Assembly: GCA_949987565.1 (NCBI GenBank) | Contig: OX465111.1 | Location: 15,448,549 to 15,512,548 of the forward strand | Direction of reading: 5' to 3' | DNA length: 64,000 nucleotides | DNA from: Luidia sarsii | Taxonomy: Eukaryota; Echinodermata; Asteroidea; Paxillosida; Luidiidae | Part shown: positions 13,264-24,456 of the stretch, piece after piece | Layout of the letters: each line of letters starts with the position of its first letter | Numbering within the stretch: the first letter of the stretch is position 1 | Made by a program: the position numbers and the translations under genes | Notes under the pieces: generated by a model | The model's input: the letters and a program-made list of their open reading frames with translations, nothing else | Told to the model about the DNA's origin: nothing | Databases searched by the model: none

Positions 13264-15293
13264 GCCGAGGAGTCATGTATCTCAAGAGTCATTATGTAAT
13301 GTTCCTGCAAAAGCTTCCCCCAAACACTGAATGAATATCTACCATCGGCCAGGTCTAGTCCGACAACCATCTGTCATACTTTGCACAGGTCTTTCATAAA
13401 CACGTTTCCCCATCTCATTTTTCTCAGTCCCTAATCACATTGTTACCAACAGGTCTCTGTGAGTCCCCGACTTCCTGCAGCTGTCCGTAGGGCAAATGCC
13501 TACTTTGAGTTAATCTTAGAGTGCCTACCCTGCTGCTTACCCGTACTAGCCTATTCACTTGCTCACAGACATGCCACCCATGCACCAGCGCATAGGTAAA
13601 TCATCGTATTTCTTGTTTCAAGCACTGTAGCTGTCGTCCGAGTTGTTTGGCTGTACTTAAACTGTGCCGAGTACCTCAGGTGATTGCTTTTTGCTTTTGT
13701 CACTCTGAACTCGGAGGGTGAGCTTTTAGGTGATTTGGACAATTTGTTTAATGCATTCAGCGCTATGCCCGGCGTGGTGATATTCAGGTGGAATTAGGTT
13801 CTGTGCGAAACCGATGGATATTTATTGCCATTTTGGAGTGTTATTGTGAGCAGGCTTTACGAGTACACCCACCTTCCAGCCAAGTCCACGAGAGGTTTTT
13901 GTTTTTGTTAGAGTAGACTTGTTCCCTGACCAGCTGTTCTTCTGATCTGATGCCATGACAACAGTCCAGCAATCAGCTCTATTCAAAGTGAGCAATTAGC
14001 ACCCTCCCTTGGCTAGTTCATTAAGAAGTGGATCTCAGATGTTCCTGACTTAGCTGGACCTTTCTCAAAGGTAGATTGAGAACTTCTGCCTTTAAAAGGT
14101 CCTGCTAGTCAGTAAGCAGTTTACAACATTTGAATATTAATCCATCCAAGCATGACATTTCATGATTACTATCCCCACACTGCCTGTACTCTCTAAATAC
14201 AGTCTGACACAGATTAGAGAGTGTTATTGATCTACATCGCTGCCTGGAACGCTTGCTCTGTACCCCTCCCTTTCACTTCCCCTAGTATTTAGTATTCAAC
14301 CTTCTACATCTGGTTAAGGTGATGCCGCCTCATTAGGGGGGACTGTGTCCTGTGATTACATCTCTTGGTGCCGTGCCGGCTTAATAAGACGGGCGTATTT
14401 ACCGGATCAGTTTTCGACGTCTGGAACAAGGTCAGACTTGCCTGATTGCAGGGGAATGGGGATGGTGGCCTGCCATGCCTATGGCTCAGCGGGCATGTAC
14501 ATGTAGGTAGAGAGTGTGCTAGTCCTGAGCCCTCCCTTCCCAGGAGTTCATATGAAAAAGCAATTTATGAGGAGCTATACAGTTGGCTACTCATGCTCAA
14601 ACTCTTGCCTTGGGATTTAACACATAGGTGACCACGAAGTACGCATAACACGTGCATGGTAAAGTTTGCATGTCAACTTTATGTGTTTAAGTGTTTCCCA
14701 GAAATTGTGTGAGTCCAAGATGGCAACTGATGATTTGCTCTATAAGTGAGTGTCAGAGTTTGGTGTCATTATTATGGATGTGCTTGCTTAGCGGTCACAG
14801 ATTGGATTGGGAATGAGCTTAAAGCAATGTGCATCTGGAATCAGGAAAACACACTTTGTATCTCTTTTCTCCTTCTGAAGTGCCATTGCTTTTGTGTGTT
14901 CAGTGTTCAAGCTTGACGTTGTGGCAAATGCCCTAGGTGGCTCTTCTAAGTGGTGAGATGGGCCTCCTCGCAGTTGGATATGTCTTCATTTGGCATTTTT
15001 AATTTGTAGCTTTGTCTGGTGTGCCAGTTAATGATCCGTGGAGTTTGAATACTGCAGGATGTGTTGATCTGAATGGTATTAATGTCAAGGGTCAGAGCCA
15101 GTGGTATGGCATCCTTTTTTGAAGGGTAAACAGCTGCATGGTTTCAGAATTGTCTCCGTGACCTTTGCTGATGTTTACGTGAAACACAGATACTAACTAA
15201 TTAGTCACAGTTGTCCCGGGATGACTGTGATCTTGCCTCACAAGTTGTGCTGTGCTGGGAGTACTCTCTTGGATTAAGAAATTGAAAATAAGA
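13264..15293. other. non-coding region, no gene seen
   Basis: At 14,060-14,130 there is a decayed member of the TTTCTCAAAGG / GTCAGTAAGCAGTTT dispersed repeat. Nothing here supports an exon. Confidence 0.5.
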
Positions 15294-15605
15294 AAATTCT
15301 ATAAGAATAATGAAGGTGATGACAGTGGTGATGGTGGTAATGGTGGTGTTGGTGTGATGGTGGTGGTGATAGTGGTGATAATGGTGGTGATAATGGTGAT
15401 GTTGGTGGTGATGGTGGTGATGATGCTGATTTTGAAAAAAGAAAGACAATTCTATAAGGATAATGAAGGTGATGACAGTGGTGATGGTGGTAATGGTGGT
15501 GTTGGTGTGATGGTGGTGGTGATAATGGTGGTGATAGTGGTGATAGTGGTGGTGATGTTGGTGGTGATGGTGGTGATGATGCTGATGGTGGTGACGGTGC
15601 CAATG
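15294..15605. repeat. GGTGAT array with a 152-bp internal duplication
   Basis: GGT/GAT/GGTGATAAT words fill the stretch. The segment starting TCTATAAGAATAATGAAGG (15,297) recurs as TCTATAAGGATAATGAAGG (15,449), so the array is two tandem copies of about 152 bp. His-rich and Val/Met-rich ORFs on the two strands are artefacts of the repeat. Confidence 0.9.
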
Positions 15606-16159
15606 GTGGCGATGACGAGAATGTGGGTGACGATGACAGACAAGGAGGTTGGGGAGTAGAACAGGTTTTGGGATGAGTATGAGAATGAGGGAAGGATCCG
15701 ATTGGGCTGGTATTGGGATGAGGACGAGAACAGAGAGGACTTGAGAATGGAGGATGAGACGTTGTCAGGGATGAAGGTGGGAGTGAGGAGATGAAGAGGG
15801 AGTTGGGCATACTAATGGATGCTTGACAGAAATTGAAGCATCAAACACAACAACTGGACGGGAAACAGGAGGGGGAGAAGAGCCTCTCAGCAAGCTTGTG
15901 TTACTGCTTCACTGTGCAATCACAAAGTGTTTACTTTCACTCTTCTCCTGACATTTTGACCGGAGAGGGGTTGGCAGTATCAATTCCTGGTGTAATATGC
16001 TCCCATTGAATTCAACAACAAAGTCATTATCGTGGCAATGAAGAGGGAGAATGTACCCCTTCAATACCCTCTGAACTGCCCGCATTTTTTTTTCTGCGGT
16101 CAATCTGTGAAAAGCAGTGAGCATATCTATAGTGCTAAATAAAGAAATAGGTATCAAGC

Positions 16160-16280
16160 AATTTTGGGAAAAAACTCTGCCTTTGTGGAAGGTCCTGCAA
16201 GGATCGAAACGCCAGGCTCTCCGCATTTTTCAGATTTGCATTGGTCTTAGTCAGGAAGCAGTTTGCAACTTTTTTGTTTG
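16160..16280. repeat. dispersed repeat, GATCGAAACG family, decayed copy
   Basis: It contains AAGGTCCTGCAAGGATCGAA and TTAGTCAGGAAGCAGTTTGC, which match the better-preserved members at 18,850-18,995 and 23,740-23,855. Confidence 0.7.
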
Positions 16281-16905
16281 GCTTTTCTTTGATTGATTCA
16301 CCTTGGAATGCAGTGGGTGCCTCCCTCATGACATATATGGCACATCCCAGACCCCAAGGATCTCCATGACAACCATTGTCTGTCACCCGATGACGTTGAA
16401 TCTTTGTCCGTTGTGACAGACTGAAAACTTAAATGCCACCCTGACATTACATAGCAGTCTGCACCCAATCCATAACCACATTAGGGCTTTGTCTGGGAAG
16501 TCGTTGTTGGTCAGCCGGCGTCCTACTTTTTGTGCTTGCAGCAGATCTGGTGCGCTTTTGTCTCTCTCAGGAGCCATTGTCACAAAAGGAATGCCGGGCT
16601 GTCTCCATTAAGGTGACTGGTACCGCCGTCTGTGACATTTCAACGAAGTGGCTTTGGCACTCCGTAATTTGGCCACCCTCTTGCCGTGGCAATGTGGCAC
16701 ACTGCCAGCTGATGTGAGTGAGGTGTGCAGTGTTTGTCTACAGGGGAGCCAAACATGTATTGGCTTTGCCAGGCATTCAGGACAGAAGACCTCTGCTGCC
16801 CCAATTGCTCAACCTTGGCCTAATTTCATAAAGTGCTCCCTTCTCTAGTCCAGACAAAACTTTATCCAATTATTATTGAAAAGCATACAAAACTGATCTA
16901 GACTT

Positions 16906-17280
16906 AAAGCCCCTACACAACATTGGTAAGATCGAAAAGCAGAAATGTTCACAGATTTACATGAAACTTATACAGTTTGAAGATGGTTATAGTAGAATCC
17001 TCTCACTGAAATATTTCTGCCTAAAATGTTGTTTTTTGGGGGGAGAATTGAGTAAAAGAAATAGTTTACGTCTCACCGAGATCTAAACTTTTTTTCGGAA
17101 CAGTACGGCATGGAATGCTGCATTTTCGAGATACAAATTAAGCCGTTTTCACGATTATCTCGAGACTCAGTTGGCGGATTGAGCTGAAATGTTCACAGGT
17201 GTGCTATTTCATGCATATGATGGATCAGACAACATATGGATGCCATTCTTTGACCTCAACCAATGTTGTGTAGGGGCTTT
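16906..17280. mobile_element. MITE, ACAACATTGGT family, copy 2 (best preserved)
   Basis: The TIRs are perfect for at least 20 bp: AAAGCCCCTACACAACATTG on the left and CAATGTTGTGTAGGGGCTTT on the right. Length is 375 bp, non-coding. It is flanked by TT and G and no long target duplication is evident. Confidence 0.85.
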
Positions 17281-18849
17281 GAATGACGCAAATGCTGTGC
17301 ATCCTCAGATTTTGAGACAACTGAGACTTTTTAGTTAATGCTGGACCATCACAGCTATGCAGATCTATCAGAATCTATGGCCCTTTCCAGGGACAGAGCT
17401 AGATGCATGGATCAAGCTCAGGCACAGAATTCATCCCTGTCAGACAAAACCTCAAAAAATCCAGGTTGTGGCTTGTCGCCAAATGTGAAGGTTGGTTGGC
17501 TTGATATTCACCAAGGAACTGGGGCCAAACTATTGTTTCTAGGTGCCTGTGACATTATAGACAGTAAGAGAAATATGACTGAAGCCTAAGCCCGAGCCTA
17601 AACCTTTATTCCATAAACGGCTCATGATGCGCTGCCCTTTTGAATCTATATGTAGTGCGAGACAAGCACTGTTCCGCATTGCCTTTGTGCATCCACCAGG
17701 CTCCAGTCGATAAGGAAGCAACACATCTCCCTCCCCACACATAGTAATGCTGATGTCCAATACAAGGAAACAATCCCAAGGAGCCAGGTTGCAGTTCCAC
17801 TCACACCAACCTTCTAAAAAGACAATCCTCTGCACCTAATTTTGTCTGTCCGTGTTTCACAGCCAGACATAATTTGAAACATCCCCCAGGGTTATTAAGA
17901 CGTGACCGCTTGCCTATGCTGAAAATTGACCAGACTGAAATTGGACCCACATCTCTCTTGGCATGAAGCCATTTCCGTGGGAGCTGAGAATAAAAATGGT
18001 GGTAGGATCACTTGCCATTGATTAGAATAAATGATGTACGAGCGAATCAAATTTGGGCAAAGGTTTTTTTTTTTTCTCGTGAGCTTTTGAAATGGTTGTC
18101 TCCTCTGATTTCACCACATTGGTATTTATTGTAGAGACTTTGTAGAGAAATTTATATATGATTTTACTTCATGGAGATTTGAGAGAAGAATTCTCGCACT
18201 GTACCCGATTGTTGATGCTCTGGCTTTGTAGAGGAGTTGGGGGACTCTTTTTATAAGCAGGACATCCCCAGACGTATAGAATAACAAGGAAAAGTTTGGG
18301 AGATAAGTGCTTTTTTTTTTCTTCTTCTTCGTGGCATTGTCCTCGATAGTCTCAGGCACCGTGGGTCGATTGTTAATAAGCTTTTAAAACCGCCGGGCAG
18401 ATCCTGGCAAATTGAGGCTGGCATTTTAAGAGATGGAAGCTTTCTACATTTCTGCCTTTCACTTGACTATATTTGTGTCCCTCTACCACGTCCTCTTCAT
18501 CCACATCTTGTTTTCCTGGCTGATTCTGTTTTGGACAGGAATTTTTAAATCAAATGAAATGGCGATATTTCTTTTCCTATTGAGGAAAACTGATTGAGGG
18601 GTCACATTTTTCTATGCTTGGGCCTGAAATGATCTGTGAGTGGTCTGGAGACATGAAGAATATAGGGCATCTCCTGGGGTGAGTGGCACGCATGGTACAG
18701 TATATAACAGAACTGCGATTCTAAGCCTAGGAAAAACATGTTTGACAAAACACCAAAGTGTACTCCTAGAAAGGTGTCATGAATGTAGTTCACCACTGAA
18801 CTGAAGTTGTTTGGACTTATTTCAAGCCCTACGTGTCAGTGTTGGTTAG
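17281..18849. other. non-coding region, no gene seen
   Basis: Short ORFs only; none has domain or splice support. Confidence 0.45.
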
Positions 18850-18995
18850 TGGGCCTGACGTTTCGATCCTAGCAGGAGCTTTCTCTGCCTTTGAGAAAGG
18901 TCCTGCTAGGATCGAAATGTCACGCCCACTAAATTTTGAGATTTGCATTTTGGTAATATTAGTCAGTACCGGTAAGCAGTTTGCAACATTTTTGT
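18850..18995. repeat. dispersed hairpin repeat, GCCTGACGTTTCGATCCTAG family
   Basis: GGGCCTGACGTTTCGATCCT and AGCAGGAGCTTTCTC are followed at once by their inverted complement AGAAAGGTCCTGCTAGGATC ... GGCC-like CACGCCCACT, making a strong hairpin of about 80 bp. The unique tail contains TTTGCATTTTGGTAA and AAGCAGTTTGCAACATTT, shared with copies at 16,160, 23,740 and 36,490. Confidence 0.85.
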
Positions 18996-19513
18996 ATATC
19001 ACTTTAATAAATATAAAAATTGCTGATGAATATAAACAAAAATTGTATGAGTCTTGCAGTGTATGATGCTTTCAGACTTCATTGTGGGTACCCCTACCTC
19101 ACTGCTCATATGCAATGGGGGATGCAAGGGGTCAGCAACACTTTCATTCAACCATTTTCCACGTTGCTATGCAAGCTCATATCAAATGTGGACAGAACTA
19201 AGTGAATAAGACAAATGGCCGGAGTACGACTATGAGAAAATAATGCAGGCCTTTTGTTTCTTGGCATTAAGCTGCAGTGAACCATAGGAATAGGATTGGC
19301 CCATTTTTTATGTTCCTTTGTTGTTCCCAAATGCAGAGCACATAATCTGCCTGAGCTGCTGTAGCCAGGTTTACCACAATCGTGGGTTTGCATCTTAAGG
19401 AAAACTGGGGCATGATCCTTGTAGATATGTGGCAGTTAATTGTTGAATGTTTCTGACTGCCACCCCTATCCCCTGCAAAAACTAGTTGACTATTTGTGAA
19501 GACCATCATCTTA

Positions 19514-19598
19514 GGTCCGGATAGCTCATTATGGTAAGAGCGCTGGTACACAAAACCAGAGGTTTTAGATGTTCAAGTTCCTATTCAGTCTTCCTAAG
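19514..19598 (+). repeat. tRNA-like head of a SINE or decayed tRNA
   Basis: GGATAGCTCATTATGGTAAG matches a polymerase III A box and D-arm. CTGGTACACAAAACCAG could form an anticodon stem-loop, and GATGTTCAAGTTCC resembles a B box. The acceptor stem does not pair, so this is more likely a tRNA-derived SINE head than a functional tRNA. Confidence 0.45.
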
Positions 19599-19734
19599 TT
19601 GTTAGCCTAGTTTCATCAAACAGCACAATCCACTCTAACGAGTAACGAGCACTGCTAATATATGGGAAGACTTACAAGACCTATATGTAATGTGTCGTAA
19701 TGTGTTTTTTTTTTTACCTCAGAACTTATGGGGG

Positions 19735-20080
19735 CTGTTGCCCAGCGGACTGAGTCAGCCTTACCTGAAGGAAAGCAAGGACAACACCAGCCACCCATCC
19801 CAGGAAACTGATTCATAAGTGGAGACTAAAGCCATGTAGTGTGGAGCTGCATCAGACAGAGGGTTTCCCACTCCAGCCCATGAAAGGCCGCCATCTAAGA
19901 CATGGGATGTTCGGCCACCAAGACAGTGCCTCAGGAGTGCCGGACCCCTGACAAGGGCCACGCCAATGGCAGGATACTCAAGAGTCAGAAACATGCAGGT
20001 GGGTGGAGTAGAACCCCAGACACAGCAGACTTAAAATCAGAAAAGGACACGTAAATAAAAAAAAAAAAAAAAAAAAAATA
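19735..20080 (+). repeat. possible poly(A)-tailed retroposed segment
   Basis: A GC-richer segment ends in an AATAAA-like motif and an uninterrupted run of A (20,057-20,078). It may be the body and tail of a SINE or a processed insertion. No open frame is conserved across it and no flanking target duplication is visible. Confidence 0.3.
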
Positions 20081-20189
20081 AATAATGATACACTAAAAGG
20101 TTTAGACTTCCAAAATGCAAATCTCAAAAATGTACAATGCCTGTAAATAAATAAGACTTAAGGCTTTGCACATGGTGGGTGAATCAATA

Positions 20190-20380
20190 TAGGAAGGTTT
20201 GCGGTGACACCATGTATCAGGTCTCTTAAAGGAAGAGGTTTGGTTCTGAAAAGAACCTGAGTGGTAACTCGACGTTTCAACCAGTATGCTCTCCTGATGA
20301 CGGTCAGAGCATACTGGTCGAAACGTCGAGTTACCACTCCGGTTCTTTTCTGATACATGGTGTCACCGCAAACCTTCCTA
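20190..20380. mobile_element. foldback MITE with nested CGACGTTTC hairpin, copy 1
   Basis: The outer arms TAGGAAGGTTTGCGGTGACA and TGTCACCGCAAACCTTCCTA are perfect inverted repeats. Inner arms around AACTCGACGTTTCAACCAGT and ACTGGTCGAAACGTCGAGTT form a second hairpin. It is non-coding. A second member lies at 26,386-26,592. Confidence 0.85.
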
Positions 20381-22162
20381 TGTACATGTACAATGCCTGT
20401 GGTTTCGGAAATGATCCTTGCGGGTCGTTTTTCAAAGGCAGAAAAGATATTTCCATGTGATGTCATTGCAACATACCCTTGACTTGCTACCTCGGCCATG
20501 ACTAGCCTGGAATCTCATCTGACAGTGCTGCACGGTTGAAAAAATGAACATCTGATGGCCAATGGCCTAACCAGCCTCTTCACTTACGGAATGAAATCCG
20601 GAGTGGGATCACTGAAGCCGGATGGGAATTCTGAGTGATCAATGGCTATGTCTGTCATTGGCTAAGGGACATGTCTGTGGGCAGATTTGCTTCAGTGCGA
20701 CAGCCCTAGCCATAGACATGCAGCTGGAGCTGCTGCCTCTCATCCTGATCAAGGCTGAATTGAGGCCAAGCCGCAGTCTGAGCCGAAGTTGCTTTGAGAC
20801 CTTTGTGCCTGTCTTAGCCCTTTTTCAAGCCTTCAGAGCCTCGGCTCATCGTAGTGTATAGCATTCAGCAATGCATAACACAGAGAAAAAAGTGTTCAAG
20901 CATCTGCTGTATATCTGCCAAGAAACCAGACCATACCGGGCCCCTGTTGGACAGGCGGAGGATAAATCCACACAAATTAAGCACAAGAAAGACTGATGGA
21001 GACCACTGCTTTTGCCTTCAATTTACTGTGACACAAATGGTCCAAAGTTTACCTCCATATGAATAGGTTTTGAAGGGAAAAGGCTTTGAAACGAAGGCTT
21101 TGGGGTACTCTGGCAGCTAATGGCGTTGAACAAAGTGCAGAAGAATTGCAGATTCAAATTTATTGTAATTGTTTTCCAAAGGTCTTCATAGTTATTGCAC
21201 ATACAAAACTGAAGGTTTCAGAATCTTCTCAGATTAGGTTGATTTCCTAGACGAATTTGAATTTATACCAAAATGGGGGAAACGACCTCAATTACTTGTA
21301 ACTAATTTCCTATTTTGATTTGATAAAAGGTGACTGTTTGACTCTTTCAAGTTATGGTGATGGTCCTAGCAAGCTTGTTATGTGTTCTGGGTAGGCCCTA
21401 AGTGCAATTAAGTACCGGTACTCTTACCAAGTGTAATATGACCATGTTTTTGCAAAACCTGGGAAGGAAGGAAGACAAATTATATACCGGTACTAAATTT
21501 GTCCAGATGGTTCGTTGGGATGATTTGTCAAAGCCTCCCTTAAAAAAAAGAGAGCCATATTTACTTTACTATTCATTCAAATGACCGAGCACTTTAAAGT
21601 CTAGCTAGTGAAGACGGCCGCATCAAAGAAATTCTTAGATTTGTCCACAATGTCAGTACGTCATCAGCAAACGTCATCTTGCCCAGACCCTGAGATACTA
21701 ATGAAATGGTGGGTTTCCTTTGTCAGTCAAACATAATGGAAAACTCATCTCTCTTTTTTTCCCTTCAAGTACAGCATTGACATTTAAGCTAGGTGCATCC
21801 CTGCTGACCAGTAATTTGCAGAGGAAATCAAAATGTGGATAATTTAATTTTGTCGTTTTGTAAAAATCGCCCGGTTTGATAAACAAGTTTCTTCTGTGAT
21901 TTTTGTTCTTCAGATTTACCTTAGGGTTCTTTTTGTTTGGTAAGGGGGAAGGCAACTGTTCACCTCTGTGAGAAATACATGAGCGTAATTTAGAATTAGA
22001 GAAGATGCGCTGCTCTGTAAAATGTGACTTGCTTACAATGTCCATCTGGGTCATATGTCTCCCAAACTTCCCCTTTTCAGGCTGCCAATTTGACCAAGCA
22101 CTGAGTATGTACATTGCTAAGATCACATTGGGAAGGACAATTACATATGAAAAAACATGGAC
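20381..22162. other. non-coding region, no gene seen
   Basis: A fragment of the dispersed CGAAACG repeat persists near 20,400-20,450. Remaining ORFs, including the 142-codon minus ORF at 21,698-22,126, lack recognisable domains or splice context. Confidence 0.45.
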
Positions 22163-22527
22163 TTAAAGACCCTATACAACATTGGTAAAGGTAAAAAGAT
22201 TGCCACAGTTTGTGTGTCAAACCATTAAACATTCCAAAAAAGAAATCCTGCGAAGGTTTTAGCTCAAATGGTGATCTGGGAAAGCAGAAAAAGGCAAAAA
22301 GCCGTCACGGTTTTCGCACCATTCTGTAGTGTAAGAAATAGTTTTTTACTCGCGAGTAATAAACTATTCGTTGATGTTTGAGTGAAGATTTCTCGAGAAG
22401 TACAGCATCCCAGACCGTAAGATTTCAACATACATAGGATTATATCATGACCATCTACAAACTGTGTAAATTAGAAGGAAATCTGTGGACATCGATGTTT
22501 TCCGATCCTCCCAATGTTGCCTTTAAA
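22163..22527. mobile_element. MITE, ACAACATTGG family, diverged subfamily, copy 1
   Basis: The left end TTAAAGACCCTATACAACAT mirrors the right end CCAATGTTGCCTTTAAA. The interior (GAGTAATAAACTATTCGTTG, GATTTCTCGAGAAGTACAGC) recurs at 26,731-27,028. It lies just upstream of the exon at 22,662. Confidence 0.75.
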
Positions 22528-22661
22528 TCCCACATCCAACAAAATTATAAAAAAGGCTAATTGGGATTTCATTTTTAAATGTCCTCCACTGATCCAAGTC
22601 CAATGGAAGTATGGTTTTTGGGGTCAGAATCGATGCTGAAGACTAATTTTTGTTCACGCAG

Positions 22662-24421
22662 ATGTTGAAAGCAAGACGTCGGTTGGGGAGAATGACCGGT
22701 TCACTCCAGATGTGTCTGGCCAGAATGGTGACCAGTCAACTGGACAGACCGGCTTGCAGACAGAGGAGAAGACCAGCGGCCAGTCTAATGACCAGTGTGT
22801 GGACCTGGCCAAGGAGACCAGGAGGAAAAAGCTGTCATCAGACAGCAGTCTATCAGTAAGTAGCCTAGACACAGGCCTGCACTTGACCACGGGCCAACCA
22901 GTGCTTACGCCATAACAAGAAAGCCATTTTAATTTGAACGTGGCGTCTAGTCTAATTGCTTGGGTCTCAAGACTCCAGTTCCATCCGTCAAAACAAGGGG
23001 GAACCTCCATGGCAGTTGAACGTTGATTTCCTTTGAATGGACCTTCCGATATGATAATCTATGATGCAGCATGAAATTTTGAGTGTAAAAACCTTGAGTG
23101 GAAGCAAATGTGATGTTTATTCTTATCCCTTCTATCAAGTCTTTGAAATGGTGCCGAAACCAGAATTAGAATAAAAGGACCTTTGCTTGTAAGAGAAATG
23201 TGAAGCCTTCAGGAATCCTAGCCTCCTTTTCAAGGCCCTCCGGGCATCAGTTGGTCTTCAGTGTATGACATTGACCTTGCATGATGTAGCGACTCTCTCC
23301 TTGAGAAAGAGACTAGCAGCGCAAGGTCACATGCACATGCACATGACATTTACCATAAACCCATAATTCCAGTTCTTTCCAAGGCCTGTAATTGATGGGT
23401 TTCTGGATAACTCCATGCCAAGAAAAGCCTAATGGGAAAAAAATGAAATGAGATTTCCCCTTCATTGGATTGTGATGGAAATGGACAAAAGTTAACCTTT
23501 AACTGGTGTGAAGGATTTGTATGAAGAGGCAGAAGTCATTTACAGCAGAGCCGGTACCTTGTGATAACCTAGTTGGAATGGAACTCTTAGCAAATGGTTA
23601 GGCACCCACTTGCGTTGTACACCACTTGGAAAAATATGACAGGCATTGCCATTTGTGCACAAGGCATTTTATTAGCTGGATATGCTTTTAATAGTTACTA
23701 ATTAAAAAATTTACAAAAACAAAAACAATCTTAAAATTTAATGGGCCTGACGTTTCGATCCTAGCAGGACCTTTCTCAAAGGCAGAGTCATTTTGCATTT
23801 TGGTAACTTTAGTCAGTAAGCAGTTTGCAACATTTTGGTATATCACTTTAAAAACAAAAACAACGTAATGTTTGATGTGACCAAGAAATACTAACAAATA
23901 ATGATAATCAACTATTTTTTGTGAATGCATTATGAATTTGCACCAGATGTAAGAGGACGTTATTTAAATGCTTCAATTGAATGGGTAGGTAAAGATTAAC
24001 CTGGTGGTATTGGTTAAGCATACTGGGCTCAGTGCTTGTGTTTACTTACAGTAGACCAGAGAGGCTGGGAACAGGAGATCTGGTAAAACCCAGTTTCCGA
24101 CATTTTTATAAGAATGCACATCTATTGGAAAGCAACATACATCCTCAGACTTCTGTTTGCCGAGATTCAGAATTGATGGGTTGAATGCCTGCACAAATTG
24201 TGTAAGAGATGGGCTTTCTCTACCATATGTTGTATGTAGGATTCAGAAGGTTTGATATATTCCTCCTTTATAGAGAGCAAGGCGGTCCAGTTGTCACAAC
24301 ACTAACCTAACAAATAGAGAGAAAATCTGAAAGTCGAAACATTCTCTAGATTCATGTATTCAAATATCATCAAACTGCAATCCCAGATTAATAAGTGCCC
24401 TCCCTTAACCAAGTGCAAATT

Positions 24422-24456
<35 letters not shown>

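Noticed and set aside
12735..13370. Overlapping long ORFs on both strands (up to 165 codons), Cys/Pro/Ala- or Gln/Gly/Arg-rich
   Set aside because: Generated by the 5-bp CCTGC period, which keeps all frames open; no non-repeat coding sequence.
15252..15810. 135- and 178-codon ORFs (Val/Gly-rich and His/Ser/Pro-rich)
   Set aside because: Produced by the GGTGAT array on both strands; no splice sites or domains.
19514..19598. Functional tRNA gene
   Set aside because: A and B boxes are recognisable, but the acceptor stem does not pair.
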